Source of the DNA: Eledone cirrhosa
Lineage: Eukaryota; Mollusca; Cephalopoda; Octopoda; Eledonidae
Direction of reading: 5' to 3'
DNA length: 64,000 nucleotides
Assembly: GCA_964016885.1 (NCBI GenBank)
Contig: OZ024740.1
Coordinates: 207,262,796-207,326,795 of the forward strand
The notes under the pieces are model-generated. The model was not told the origin of the DNA. It worked only from the letters and a program-made list of their open reading frames with translations, and made no database searches. Below, in pieces: positions 32,625 to 43,447 of this stretch (its first letter is position 1; each line of letters starts with the position of its first letter). The position numbers and the translations under genes are program-made.

Positions 32625-32775
32625 ATTGTTTCTACTTTAGGCACAAGGCCAGCAATTACCCAGTGCATTACTGGTACTTTTATTTTATCGACCCCGTAAG
32701 GATGAAAGGCAAAGTCAACCTCGGCGGGATTTGAACTCAGATCGTAAAGGGACGTAACTATAATAATAATAATAA
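32625..32775 (-). repeat. SINE family A, stacked copy 3, head-truncated
   Basis: It runs from the tail to the box-B region and then ends in (TAA)n (32758-32775). Confidence 0.85.
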
Positions 32776-33129
32776 TCACTGTTACGTCACACTCACTGGA
32801 AACAACATTTACAACAGCAATTCACTGCTGTAAGAAGTGGGAGTACTCTAGGATTGACAAGTGTTCCATTAGCAGATCCTTCAATGTGTATTGGTTTTTG
32901 TAGTAGTTTGACTTCACTTTTCTTCAATATTTTATGGAATCGAAGTTCCTCACTCCCTCCCAACCTAACTCACTTACCAATGCTTCAGTAAATAAAGAAA
33001 GAATTAAAAACGGGAACCTGACACCCCCCTCCACATTCTCTCTCTCATGTCTTAGTCAGAAATACAATCATTATTGATCTCTTCTCACCTCCTTCAAGAA
33101 TTAATGATGTTCTTTTAGTTTTAAATTCA
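32776..33129. other. No gene seen
   Basis: No repeats or coding pattern recognised in about 350 bases. Confidence 0.4.
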
Positions 33130-33465
33130 TAGTCTTAATGGTGGAGGTGGTGGGGCTGTAGTGGGGATAACAGAGTTGTGGTGGAGAATGGGATGGTGGG
33201 ATTTTGTAGTGTTGGTTGCAATGTTAGGAGAGCCTGATGGTGTTAATGATGTGGTGCTGGTATTGGTAGTATAGTGGTGGTGGTAGTGTAGTTGTGGTGG
33301 TGGTGTTGGTAGTATAGTGGTAGTTGTACTAATGACGATGGTGATAGTGTTAGTAGTGATGATGTGGTGGTTGTACTAATGTTGATGATGGTGGTGGTGG
33401 TGGTGATGTGGCTGTGATGGTAGCAGTAGTGATGATGATGATGGTGATTGTGATAGTGGTGTTCC
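33130..33465 (+). repeat. GGT/GAT minisatellite
   Basis: A degenerate array with units such as GTGGTGGTGGTGTTGGTAGTA. The G-rich strand is plus, as in the arrays at 18.5, 27.4 and 37.1 kb. Confidence 0.85.
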
Positions 33466-33590
33466 TGTTTGCCTTTCATCCTTATGGGGTTGATAAAATA
33501 AAGTACCAGTAATGCACTGGGATTGATTTAATAGACTTCCTCTCCCTCGAAAATTGTTGGCCTTATGCCTAAATCAGAAACCATTTTTTT
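33466..33590 (+). repeat. SINE family A fragment
   Basis: It starts at TTTGCCTTTCATCCTTATGG and ends at a variant tail (GGCCTTATGCCTAAATCAG). The head is missing. Confidence 0.8.
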
Positions 33591-33813
33591 AATTAATAAG
33601 GATAGTAGATCATCAAAAGGTATTATGCTCTTGGTGATTTATGTGTACCAAGTGGCCTGGATCTCTGGAAAGGCATCCAAGCAATCAAAATTATCCATTA
33701 TTTAAATGTCCTTTTCATTGTTAAAATGGCAGCCATATGTAGAACAGACACAAAACATGAAATATTCACATGTAGAAACAGCGGTGAACAAAGGAGAAAA
33801 GACAGTGTGATAC
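33591..33813. other. No gene seen
   Basis: Nothing recognisable apart from a weak resemblance to dispersed repeats (AAAGGCATCCAAGC). Confidence 0.35.
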
Positions 33814-33958
33814 ACTGAACAGCAGTTAACAAATGAGAAAAGACTGATCCACTGAACAGCAGTTAACAAATGAGAAAAGACTGATCCACTGAACAGCAGT
33901 TAACAAATGAGAAAAGACTGATCCACTGAACAGCAGTTAACAAATGAGAAAAGACTTA
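33814..33958 (+). repeat. 37-bp tandem repeat, four units
   Basis: The unit is CACTGAACAGCAGTTAACAA followed by ATGAGAAAAGACTGATC. The central units are identical, so the expansion is recent. Confidence 0.9.
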
Positions 33959-34111
33959 ATAATAGAGGCAATAAAAGTCACTTTATTATATGACACTGAA
34001 CTTCTTTAGGTTATTGTTAACTAGATTAAACAGTCAGAGGTGTATTTAGATCCCCTAAACACTCAACAGTGAATGTATACCCTGATAATATTCATTAGTG
34101 ATTCTCATTAT

Positions 34112-34295
34112 TATAATGAGGCTCGGTAGAGTGTTGGACAAAATGCGTTGTGGCATATAATTATGTTCCTTTATGTTCTGAGTTTAAATCCTGCCATAGT
34201 TAGCTTTGCCTTTCATCCTTACTGATCAGAAAAACAGCAATCCTTCAAATTGCTGGCCTTTTGCCAAAAGTAGAAATTATTATATAATGAGGCTC
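34112..34295 (+). repeat. SINE family A, diverged
   Basis: The head has CTCGGTAGAGTGTTGGAC, the body GCTTTGCCTTTCATCCTTAC, and the tail GCTGGCCTTTTGCCAAAAGT. Confidence 0.75.
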
Positions 34296-34654
34296 TTCAT
34301 AATAGTGGTTATACTGATAAAGAGCTCAAGAAATATTTCATAATCCAGTTGAGAGAGAGAGAACCATTATAAAAAGCAAAATGAATGCTTCACCTTCGAT
34401 GGAGGGATGACACAAGAAGACAAGAAGATAATCAAGTCTTCAGTTTAACCCTTTAGAGACAAAACTGCCTCAAGCCACCTCTGACTCAATAATACAAAGT
34501 TGTTTATTTTAAAAGTATTTATATTAATCTAAGAGGATGTTAATTAGTATTAGGTGGGGGAGACTGACCTCATTAAAGAGATAAAGGACTGGGATGACTG
34601 GTGACATGTGATTCAATAACCTATAATAATAGCAGTTCTATGTCTCTTTCTTCT

Positions 34655-34930
34655 TGACATCAGTAAGAGTACTGCTCTGGCTCTCCGTTCCGAGTTTAAA
34701 TTCTGCTGAGGTCAACTTTGCCTTTCATCCCTGGAGGTCGATAAAAAAATTACCAGTCTATTACTGGGATCGATTCTTCCTCTATATCACTTTCTCATTT
34801 CCTCTCTCTCCCTTTCTATCTTTCTCTGAAAGAAATCTACTGTACTCAGGCCTGGAAAGTGATGGGCTCCACCAGGCTTAACATGCCCAAGAAACGTTGT
34901 ATATCAATATGTCGCACTTACGATTCTATC
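34655..34930 (+). repeat. SINE family A long subfamily (copy 1)
   Basis: A family A body (CAACTTTGCCTTTCATCCC) is followed not by the usual tail but by ATTACTGGGATCGATTCTTC, a TC-rich segment, CAGGCCTGGAAAGTGATG and CATGCCCAAGAAACG. The same extension occurs at 58335-58590 (+), 46180-46490 (-) and 50930-51236 (-). Confidence 0.7.
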
Positions 34931-35839
34931 AGGAGTTACGGGACCATACATACAAGAGTACTGCCATGTATGACCATCACTTCTCTTACAAGACATTTCA
35001 GTTCTCAGTTTTTGTTTTCAGAAACACCTTATGCCATTCATCTTCACACAGCAGAGCATCAGCAAAACTATTTCTGTTTCTTTCCATATCAAGTATATCT
35101 TTATGCCTGGACAGACACACACAGAGAACACAGGTTTTATTTTTCAAAGGAAAGTGGCAGTGACTTCAGAGAGTAGAAGATGATGATGATGAAGATAACA
35201 CACATACACATATACACATCCCAACACTGGGTTGGGGGTGGGGAGTGAGCAGTTAAAATGTACCAATTGACCTTTCTGTTTGGTTTCTGTGATTCAGAAA
35301 GAAAGAAAAACTATTATATAACTATCAACAACTAATGAAAGTCTGAAAATGATGAAAGGGGTGGGCGTTCTTATAACTGTCACAACAGGAAGTTGTACTG
35401 TAATCCCTTCTTTGCAGATAGCCCCCCCCCCCCCATCTCCTTACTTCCACATGGTGTCACATCTATAAATCATGTATGTATTTATTGACTCATTATTTCA
35501 ATGACAACTTGCTTCCTTTGAAACAGCTACAGACTTTGGCCTGCTATGAATAGCATCCAAATTTCCTCAAATCACCAGTCATAGACGAGACAAAAACTGT
35601 TTGACAAAACTCCATCAGTCAGCAATTCTCAGACACTAGATGAGTGCATGCAGAACGGTGTTATCGCTCTGCATGTATCTCTGATAGCACTTCCATGCCT
35701 GTAGAGTTTGTCTAGAATCGACAGTACCCTGGATGCACAGCTAGGCCAGGTTTTTCTGCAAATTGTCCAGCAGTCCCACTGTAGTGTATCATTGGTTAGC
35801 CTTTGATTTTGGGGTCAAAACTTAATTCTTAAAACAATT
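34931..35839. other. No gene seen
   Basis: A short open frame continues from the SINE to about 35176 without domain features. A C-run of 14 bases lies at 35421-35434. The piece at 35520-35600 resembles the dispersed CTGCTAGAAATAGCAGCC repeat. No splice-flanked exon was found. Confidence 0.4.
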
Positions 35840-36176
35840 ATTTCATTTTACTGACACCTTCATTCCTAGCTGAGGCTCTGTAAAGGAAGATCATATTTAT
35901 TGCACTTCCTCCTCTCAATCGCTCTGATCGATCGACAAAATCACAGACCTCATTCACTTGCCGAGTGGGGTGGATCTCATCAAATCGAACCAGAGAAATA
36001 ATGTTTCCATTGGTCATTCCATTGCTAATACCATCTACTGGTCGCAACTCCTGGAAGAAGGAGCAACGTGAAATAAAGTGTCTTGCTCAAGGACAACGCA
36101 TCACCTGGTCCGAGAATTGAACTTGCAGCCTCACGATTGTGAATCCAATTCTCTAACCACTAAGCCATGTGCCAAA
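35840..36176 (-). repeat. tRNA-headed SINE, family D (copy 2), long
   Basis: On the minus strand it reads GGCTTAGTGGTTAGAGAATT, GCTGCAAGTTCAATTCTCGG (box B), CTTGAGCAAGACACTTTATT and GTTGCTCCTTCTTCCAGGAG, then about 200 bases of body ending near 35840. The open frame inside this body is not taken as a gene. Confidence 0.65.
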
Positions 36177-36219
36177 AAAACATTAAATAAATATAAAAAT
36201 AATAAAAGAGAGTATTTAC

Positions 36220-36279
36220 CAGATTGTCATGTGTTTCATCGATATCTATAACTTCTTCATTATCCGCAGCATGGTTCAA
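36220..36279 (-). CDS. Candidate 60-bp internal exon with an acidic SIM-like motif
   Basis: On the minus strand a clear acceptor (ATATTTTATATTTCAG) precedes 36279 and a GTAAAT donor follows 36220. The exon is exactly 20 codons in one phase-0 frame and encodes LNHAADNEEVIDIDETHDNL. The EEVIDIDE core has the hydrophobic-then-acidic pattern of a SUMO-interacting motif (family knowledge), but such motifs arise often by chance. It lies 44 bases downstream of SINE sequence on the window's plus coordinate. No neighbouring exon of the same gene was recognised, and the gene is unidentified. Confidence rests on splice sites and the non-repetitive, acid-rich composition. Confidence 0.5.
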
Positions 36280-36295
36280 CTGAAATATAAAATAT

Positions 36296-36362
36296 AGAAG
36301 TGTTAGACAGGTGTGTAGAGTATAGACAGGTGTGTAGAGCATAGACAGGTGTGTAGAGTTCA
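36296..36362 (+). repeat. 22-bp tandem repeat, three units
   Basis: Unit GTGTAGAGTATAGACAGGT and close variants, in the intron just upstream of the exon candidate. Confidence 0.85.
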
Positions 36363-36467
36363 TAAAGACAAACTGTTGATGGAAGGGCCTTTACTGCAGC
36401 CTGGTTATTGAACTGATCAGCAGTGAAGGGACATTCGTTGAGGCAGTTAATGAGACCTGGAGTTTAA

Positions 36468-36700
36468 CCCTTTAGCATTTAAACCAGCCATACCTGGCCA
36501 AAATTCTCTCATACCTTTCTGTTCAAAATAAATATCAAAATCTCATAGATGCCAAACACATTTACAGTGTGTGCTGGGTGCATTTTGTCATATCACCTAC
36601 ACAACCACTTTACAGCGTGGATGTATTATTTACTATAAATTCTCACATTGGATAATATAGTGAAACATATCAAGAGGTTGCTTAGCCGACCTAGGGTTAA
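36468..36700 (+). repeat. Dispersed repeat, family E (copy 2)
   Basis: AAACCAGCCATACCTGGCC and TCAAAATCTCATAGATGCC match 917-1100. An inserted piece (CAACCACTTTACAGCGTGG-like, 36545-36625) also occurs after the family C SINE at about 38866-38935. Confidence 0.55.
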
Positions 36701-36973
36701 ACAACAACAACTTATTACCAGCAGTTCATTCAACCTGCTAGAAATATCAGCCAAATCTCCCTAGCACCTTAAGAAATAAAAGACATACAGTACAGTAACA
36801 GCAGTGTGCAATGCATCATGGGAAAGTGTATTGAGTTAAAAGAGAAAAAAATGAACAAATGAATGATATTTTATTATTTTTTATCAATTATATATTTTGT
36901 TTTTCTCCCCTTTTCTTTGGTGCAAAATTTGGTGAGGGTTAGGGGGGGCATTCCTGAATGTTGATCTCTAATA

Positions 36974-37015
<42 letters not shown>

Positions 37016-37079
37016 TATTGGCTGACTGACTGCCTGTCAAACATACTAGAACTAAACTGATTTTTGAAAAACATTGTTT
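36701..37079. other. No gene; (CT)n tract
   Basis: 36715-36780 is a CTGCTAGAAATATCAGCC-type dispersed repeat. 36976-37014 is (CT)n. Confidence 0.5.
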
Positions 37080-37480
37080 TGGGTTGTGGTGGAGATGATG
37101 GTGATGGTGGTGGAGGTGATGTTAGTGGAGGTGATGGTGGAGGTGGTGGTGGAAGTAATGGTGGTGGTGGTAGAGGTGAATTTACAGATTCTCTTTAATC
37201 ACATAGGGAGTTAGGGAGTGGTGGTAGTGGTGGTGGTGGTAGTAGTAGTAGTAGTAGTGGTGGTGGTGGTGGTGGTAGTAGTAGTAGTAATAGTAGTAGT
37301 GCCAGGGGGAGCTGTGACAAAAATGTAGTAGTGATAGTGGTGGGGGATAGTGGCAGGATGAGGTGGCGTGGTGGGAGTAAAGGTGTAATGAGGGGGTGGT
37401 AATGGTGGTGTGGTAGGTGATGGTGGTGCAGTGTGGCGGTGGAGGTGACAGTGGTGGGGTAGGTAATAATGATAGCTGCA
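37080..37480 (+). repeat. GGT/AGT minisatellite
   Basis: GGTGGTGGT, AGTAGTAGT and GGTGATGGT segments. The three overlapping open frames on the minus strand are poly-Thr, poly-His and poly-Pro readings of the same simple sequence. Confidence 0.85.
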
Positions 37481-38080
37481 TTTGGTGGCAGCAACAGGCA
37501 ATTGCAGTGCATGAGGTGATGGTGGTGGGGCAGAGAGGGAGAGAGAGAGGGAGAATGAAAGAGAGAAAGCGAGAAGGAGAGAGCAAGGGGGATGGAGAGA
37601 GTAGGAGAGGGAGGGAGAGAGCGCATGAGGGAGGGAGAGCAATGGTAGTGTGTGGGTAATTCTTGTAGTGTAAAATCTAACAGTATCTCCATTTCTCAAC
37701 CAGCCCTGTACTGCAGGTGTGCCCTGTACTTTTATAAAGTTGTGTTAGCACAATGTAACACAATAATATATTTTAATCAATCACCACTTTTCAGCCTCCA
37801 TTGATGAGAGGAATGTACAATGATAGAGTTAGGGGAGATAACTAACATCTTCAAAATAAAAGGATTGATTTCAGATAGAGAAATCTCAATGAATTGAAAT
37901 GGGAAATAGATATGTGATTTGTGTGGTGCTGATATTTTACAGAAAGGGAGATAATTCTACATATGTTTCTGTATTAATAGACCTCTTCAGAAATACATTG
38001 TTTTTACCATTTGGAGTGTTATAGTGAAGTAGAAAAAGTATAACAGTCAAACACATACACACACACACACACATCTTTTT
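37481..38080. other. No gene seen
   Basis: A purine-rich segment (37525-37640, AGAGAGGGAG-type) and then unremarkable AT-rich sequence. Confidence 0.45.
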
Positions 38081-38530
38081 TACTAGCTGCGGTCATGCTG
38101 GGGCTCTGCCATTCACCCACGTATTCCTGAAAGAGTCGTGGAGGTAGAGTACTCAAACACTCCTTCCAGCAGGTCTCCAACTGATCCTGCTGGATCTGTA
38201 AGCGAGACCAGTCAAGCTCATGGATGTTATCCAACCATCTTGGTCAGGGTCTACCTCTGTGTCTCCTTCCGGTTGGCATTGCCTGTTAAATCTGTCCAGC
38301 GATTCTTTCCTGAGACATTCTAACCACATGTCCATAGTATCGGAGATGTGATCTCTCAATTTGGAGAAGTAGTGGCTCTACTGGAGCGATTCTCTGATCT
38401 CTGAGTTATGCACCCTATCGAATAATGTTACTCTAAAAAACCCTTAGAGGAACCCCATTTCGGCCACTTGTATTCACGATCGTATTATTTTGGTCATTAC
38501 CCAAGATTCATGACCATAGGTAAGGGCTGG
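38081..38530 (-). pseudogene. LINE C-terminal coding remnant, 5'-truncated
   Basis: Minus-strand reading across two frames gives PVEPLLLQIERSHLRYYGHV, VRMSQERIAGQI, AMPTGRRHRGRP and RWLDNIHELDWSRL. This is the post-RT tail typical of a LINE lineage common in fish and invertebrates (RSQLRWFGHVVRM...GRRPRGRPRTRW style). Stops interrupt it after AGQI and GRP. The matching RT half is seen at 58715-60470, whose 3' edge shares the sequence AGCTCATGG..TGTTATCCAACC with this copy. I lean toward an RTE-like group but could not confirm it. Confidence 0.75.
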
Positions 38531-38721
38531 CACAAATACTTAATTAAAGATAGTGAATTATTGAAATATATTTCAATAATCACACACACATGCACACACA
38601 TATGTATGTATACACACACATATCGATCAAGAATATGTTTTTTATTTGTAAAAACCGATTAGCGAGAAAAGATAAAAGCCTCACACTTATAGTGATAATA
38701 AATAATATAATATAATATCAT

Positions 38722-38940
38722 CATCATCATCATCACCACCATTTAATGTCCATTTTCCATGCTAGGACGGGTTGTCCCATATGAGGCAACTTGGGTCAGG
38801 TGACTGTGTTTTGCTTATACAGAACTGTTTCCAGTTTGGTTTCTATGGCTAGATGCCCTTCCTAACACCAAGCACATTTATAGTGTGGCTGGGTGTTTTT
38901 TATCATGACACCTACATGATCACTTTACAGTGTGAGCTTG
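38722..38940 (+). repeat. Cephalopod-type SINE (family C, copy 2)
   Basis: It runs from a (CAT)n start through GTCCATTTTCCATGCTAGG, GGTCAGGTGACTGTGTTTTG and CTAGATGCCCTTCCTAACAC to a CACTTTACAGTGTGAG-type end. Confidence 0.65.
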
Positions 38941-39017
38941 GTAAAGTGATTGTGTCACAACATATATACCAATAATATATAGAACTATATATACAGAGTG
39001 AGGAAGACTTAGCAATT

Positions 39018-39043
39018 AGAGAGAGAGAGAGAGAGAGAGAGAG
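39018..39043 (+). repeat. (GA)n microsatellite
   Basis: About 13 AG units in a purine-rich neighbourhood (39000-39160). Confidence 0.9.
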
Positions 39044-39309
39044 GGGATAAATATAAAAACATAGTTTAGAAATATAGAAAAAAAATAGAAGGGGATATAG
39101 GTGTTTACAAATACAGAGAGAGAGAAATAGAAAGAGATGCAAAAAGAGCAATAGACATAGAGAGGTAGCTTATGTATCTGGTGGACAGTTAATGAACAAC
39201 ATTGGTACATGTGAGGGGGGGGGGTACAAAGTTAATGACTAGCTTCACTGCCAGAGGAGTAGAAATCAATAAATTGTGTTAACAGTGTGAAAGGAAGTCA
39301 TAGTCTTGC

Positions 39310-39650
39310 AACCCTAGTTAATGGTTAGCCTTGTTACTAAAGAAGTTAATAGAGAGCTTCATTACCAGAGTAGGAGTGAATATAGCCTTATTACCAGAGT
39401 AGGAGTTAATGGCCTTGTTACCAGAGTATAAGGTAATTTTAGCTTTGTTACCAGAGTAGGAGTGAATATATAGCCTTGTTATTAAAGTAGAAAGTAATAT
39501 ATAGCCCTATTACCAGAATAGGAGTGAATATATAGCCTCATTACCAGAGTAGAAGATAATATATAGCCTCGTTACCAGAGTAGAAGGTAATATATAGCCT
39601 CATTACCAGAGTAGAAGGTAATATATAGCCTTGTTACCAAGTATATTTAC
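39310..39650 (+). repeat. About 32-bp tandem repeat (TTACCAGAGTAG unit)
   Basis: About ten units of ATATAGCCTCATTACCAGAG TAGAAGGTAAT type. Divergence is higher at the left end and lowest near 39560-39630, so growth appears to be toward the right. Confidence 0.85.
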
Positions 39651-40377
39651 AGATTGACGGCCTGTGATTAAAAATGAAGTGAGTGCCAAATAAAAATTGT
39701 TCCAGTTCTCTAGTAAACCAAACTAATCTATACACTTCACACAAACATTTGGTAAATTTTGTAGCATTTGTGAGTTTTATATCGAATAATAATAATATTT
39801 GATTCATTTGCAGGCAAACAGTCTCAATAGGCCATGTTTTATAGATGACCATCGCCATCCTTTTGTTCTAGTGGTGACAGAGAGAAACAATTGACGATGG
39901 TGATTGTCATCTAAAAAACATAACGTAATGAGGTTGTGTGCTTGCAAATGAATTGTATATTATTATTACTAGTGCCAAAAAGTAGAAACAATTATTACTA
40001 GATGTATAGTGTGCATATTGATATTATATGCAAATAAATATACATGTAGATATGATACATCAAATAAAATTGTAATTGACAATATACACAGAAATTGAAG
40101 AGAGACTGTGTTACAATGTCTTCTGTAATCCATAAAGTAATCCATGATACGTTTAAAAAAGACGATACTATATATATAAACTGAATTATGGTGTATTGAC
40201 ATTTGAAAATTTTAAAAGAAGTGAATCTTAAAATAAACAATCATTATATATTTAATCAACAGCTACGAAATTTAGTAGATAAATTATGTAATATTCGTTC
40301 ATTATTTATTCAAAGTAATCCAACTTATTTTACCTACAGGATAAAAAAATATATTCAGGACACAGTCCCGCACACCT
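39651..40377. other. No gene seen; SINE tail scrap
   Basis: GTGCCAAAAAGTAGAAACAA at 39972-39991 is an isolated family A SINE tail. The rest is AT-rich without recognisable features. Confidence 0.45.
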
Positions 40378-40510
40378 CCCTTTATTATATTCTGAGTTCA
40401 AATCCCGCCGAGGTTAACTTTGCCTTTCATCCTTATGGGGTCGATAAAATAGTACCAGTAATACACTCGGTATTTGCTGGCCTTGTGCCAAAAGTAGAAA
40501 CAATTATATT
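40378..40510 (+). repeat. SINE family A, head-truncated
   Basis: From CTGAGTTCAAATCCCGCCGA to AGTAGAAACAATTATATT, with a three-base AAA loss in the AAAATAAAGTACC block. Confidence 0.85.
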
Positions 40511-41889
40511 ATGATTCAATATAAAACTTACAAATAAATTTATGTATCCGGTTTGTTAATGCGAAAAACCAAATTCGAATTTTGCAGTATTTTATTGGTA
40601 AATGTTACTGGATGATTAGCTTGAGATAATATCCTTGCTACTAAAAGGATAAATCAACTGTCAGTGTAGAGTATTTTCTGTGAAGAATGGTTGATTATTA
40701 TTGAGGCCTCTGTTGTTAACGATTTCAGCAGAGAAAATGTATCGTATTGTGCATTTCTCCATTCAAACCTTTATCTTTGTGTAGTCGTTAAAGGTTCAAT
40801 GCCCCCAACAACCAAATCTATGGTAAATCATCTATAGCAATTCACAAGACCAATAAAAAAAATTCCCTCTCTATTCCATTCTCAAGCTTTTACAATAAAC
40901 TTACTCTTTCCACCAATGATCTTAATGGTGCTATACCATTTGATGAGCAATTATCCCACTCCAATGCAATACTGATGATAAAAGGTCTTTCATTGTTTAT
41001 AGTGAACTGGGCAGCACTCAGTTTATAAAGATTGTTCTGTTCCATTCTGAGAGATCCTCCACCAACTTTATTGAAGTCCTTGAAGCAAGCTTGTTTCATT
41101 GACCATCTTGAATTCAGATTTTCATTGTGTTAACTTCTCTGCCTCCTCAACAGTCAGGTTTAGAATTTCTACATACTTCAACCATGGATTCCAATAATAT
41201 CTTCTGCTTGGTTTGTCAAACAATAATTTCTTTGTGTATGTTGTATTTTCTACTTGACATACATGTCTGATATACTTCAGGGAGTTGTGCATTGCCGGAT
41301 TTACCATTGTGCTAAGGTGTGCTTAATTAAACGCAGGGCCCGTTGGCCAGAGGAAGCCCATCTTCCTGCAAAAAAAATGTTTTATGAGTAAGGGGCCTCA
41401 TAACTTAACTAGCACGGGGCCTCATGTGTCCTTAACCCAGCATTGGGGTTGTGCATAGATGAAGTTTCATAAGGGAGGAGTCTTGACAATATTTTGTATT
41501 TCTATGTTAGTAATTACAAAACTGTATTCTCCTTCATCACAGCACTTTCCTATTATCAAGGGAATCCATGGGTAGGGGCTAAGAAAGCAATCTGAGAAGA
41601 GTTGTTGCTGGCTGGTAGATTTAATCTCTAAGCCCCTACCCACTTTCCCATTAACATAGATTTATTTTAAACTTCACAATTCGAACAACTCCAATACCCA
41701 AACCATTCTCCAAACAATGTTGAACTATGCTGCTAGTTTAAAAGACCCACCTGCAAACAGATCACAAGATATATACTGTTAAATGTGTCGATAACACATA
41801 TTTGTTTGACCATTTCAGAGAATGGAATTTGCAAATATAAATTTTTAAAGGGAATTGGAGAACTTTGCTCCTTTGATTCCGGAGTCAAT
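40511..41889. other. Unresolved region with weak minus-strand open frames and a hairpin
   Basis: Minus-strand frames at 41122-41307 (YWNPWLKYVEILNLTVEEAE) and 40890-41099 look protein-like and may be parts of one decayed mobile-element or host exon, but they lie in different frames and I cannot identify them. GGGTAGGGGCTAAGA (about 41570) pairs with TCTCTAAGCCCCTACCCA (about 41625), forming a hairpin. The GGGGCCTCAT-containing piece at 41320-41450 looks like a dispersed repeat. Confidence 0.3.
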
Positions 41890-42099
41890 AGTTGGTAAAG
41901 TGTGAGTATATGTGTCGATATTTGTATTCAGGCAAACTTTGCAATCTGAATTCATTCATACAACAATGGGAAGCAATACATTCACCTCCACTTCCTCTTG
42001 TTATTGATGTATCGATCTCTCTTAAGCATATATTTGTTCTAATTCCGGTCTATTTTTTTTTCTATCATCGATTATTCATTCTTCTATTGATATTTGAAA

Positions 42100-42280
42100 C
42101 TTAGTATCGGTAGAGGGTCGGACGCCATGCTTTGCAGCACAGTTACGTCCCTTTACGGACTGAGTTCAAATCCCGTCGAGGCTAACTTTGCCTTTCATCC
42201 TTACGGGGTCGATAAAATAAAGTACCAGTAATACACTGGGATAATTGCTGGCCTTGTGCCAAAAGTAGAAACAATTATAT
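42100..42280 (+). repeat. SINE family A, nearly full length
   Basis: It begins TAGTATCGGTAGAGGGTCGG, lacking only the first bases of the head, and keeps the complete body and tail. Confidence 0.88.
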
Positions 42281-42559
42281 TTCTACCACCCAAGAGTTAT
42301 CTCCCTTGACGGAAGCGGCGGGGAAAGGTTTGTTAAATTTTTCAACTAACTTGAATAAGTAGAGATGTATTCTGGCAAAGTGCTTTTATATGATCTGTAG
42401 TTTGTATTACTTCATCTATAGACATTCCTCTACACATTTGTATCGAGGACTATATATGTCTTATGATAATGTTTACCTAACCTGATTATATATATATATA
42501 TATGATTATGTAATAAACAACATAATATAATTATTCCATTGCCCAAGTTTAGAGATTAA

Positions 42560-42805
42560 ATCTACCCAAAATCGTTGAGGGTTTTATCGCTGCTCTTTTT
42601 AGCATCTCAAGTGACCACATTGACGGTTATATCGCTGCTATTTCTGACACATCAAGTGATCACATTGAGGATTATATGGCTGCTATTTCTGACACATCAA
42701 GTGACCACATTGAGGGTTATATCGCTGCTATTTCTGACACAATAAGTGACCACATTGAGGGTTATATCGCTGCTATTTCTGGCATGTCCAGCTACCACAT
42801 TGACG
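42560..42805 (+). repeat. 45-bp tandem repeat, five units, open in one frame
   Basis: The period is 45 bases exactly (GCTGCTATTTCTGACACATC, AAGTGACCACATTGAGGGTT, ATATC). It keeps a frame that encodes the 15-residue repeat AAISDTSSDHIEGYI. Units differ by point changes only. The frame runs from a TAG at about 42553 through the array to a stop at 42868-42870, followed by VLVYNRRHVKIVQVQRDVM. It could be a coding repeat in an exon or a fortuitous minisatellite. No splice sites could be assigned with confidence. Confidence 0.75.
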
Positions 42806-42857
42806 CTCCTGTGTTGGTTTATAACAGAAGACATGTCAAAATTGTTCAAGTACAGCG

Positions 42858-42890
42858 TGACGTCATGTAACCTTCACATTAATGACGTCA
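42858..42890. promoter_or_regulatory. Two perfect CRE palindromes (TGACGTCA)
   Basis: TGACGTCA occurs at 42858-42865 and 42883-42890, 25 bases apart. These are the full cAMP response element sites bound by CREB/ATF bZIP dimers. About 230 bases downstream is an ATG in good context (43120). This suggests a promoter, but no TATA box or CpG-rich core was identified. Confidence 0.4.
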
Positions 42891-43119
42891 AATAATCCGC
42901 GGCTTAACTAATCGATTTATTAGCTTCTGTTACCAATGTATAAAATATGAAACTTGATGAAATTGATCTGATTATTGCATTAGAAAGTCCGAGAATTAAT
43001 TGACTAATTAACTAATTAATTAATTAAGAAATCACAGAAGATAGAGTGAAAGTGGCAGTGACGGCGGTGGAGTGAAGTGAGAGTGGGGTGAGAAGTGCCA
43101 AGTTTAAAGCAAAAAGAAA

Positions 43120-43138
43120 ATGGCGACTTATAATGTTT
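43120..43138 (+). CDS. Possible first coding exon (MATYNV...)
   Basis: GAAAATGGCG is a good start context and follows a GGCGGTGG-containing leader. Six codons (MATYNV) are followed by a consensus GTATGT donor at 43139, leaving phase 1. The acceptor at 44747 is phase-compatible. The evidence is thin: a short frame plus consensus signals, near the paired CREs. Confidence 0.25.
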
Positions 43139-43283
43139 GTATGTCTTCTTTGATCACACGAACATAAGTCGTTGATAAACTTTGCCTATAATTTACCATC
43201 AAACTAAGATTTTGATCAGAATAAAAGTCAACTGAGTCTGCATATCAATTTCATCTTCCACCACCAATTAAATTATCCTCCAC

Positions 43284-43447
43284 TTCTGGGTCCCAGCCGA
43301 CAAGATGGAGAATGACCCCCGGACCACATTCCTACTCACTGATATCGGAGTGGAGTTAACCGCGCGAGGTGGAGTGGCTGTTTCATGGTTTCTTCCTCGC
43401 GGTCCTCCGGGGCAATGTATTCTCCATTCTGTCGGCTGGGACACAGA
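43284..43447. mobile_element. Foldback/MITE-like element M6
   Basis: GTCCCAGCCGACAAGATGGA and the complement of TCCATTCTGTCGGCTGGGAC form arms of about 40 bases that also include CCCCCGGACC/GGTCCTCCGGGG. A relic of one arm is at 26685-26760. Confidence 0.8.

Noticed and set aside
35838..36047. 69-residue minus-strand frame as a host exon
   Set aside because: It continues directly from the tRNA-headed SINE at 36050-36176 and shares its layout, so it is treated as SINE body.
40890..41307. Conserved host exon pair on the minus strand
   Set aside because: Protein-like, but in two frames without acceptable splice sites between them. Kept only as an unresolved region.
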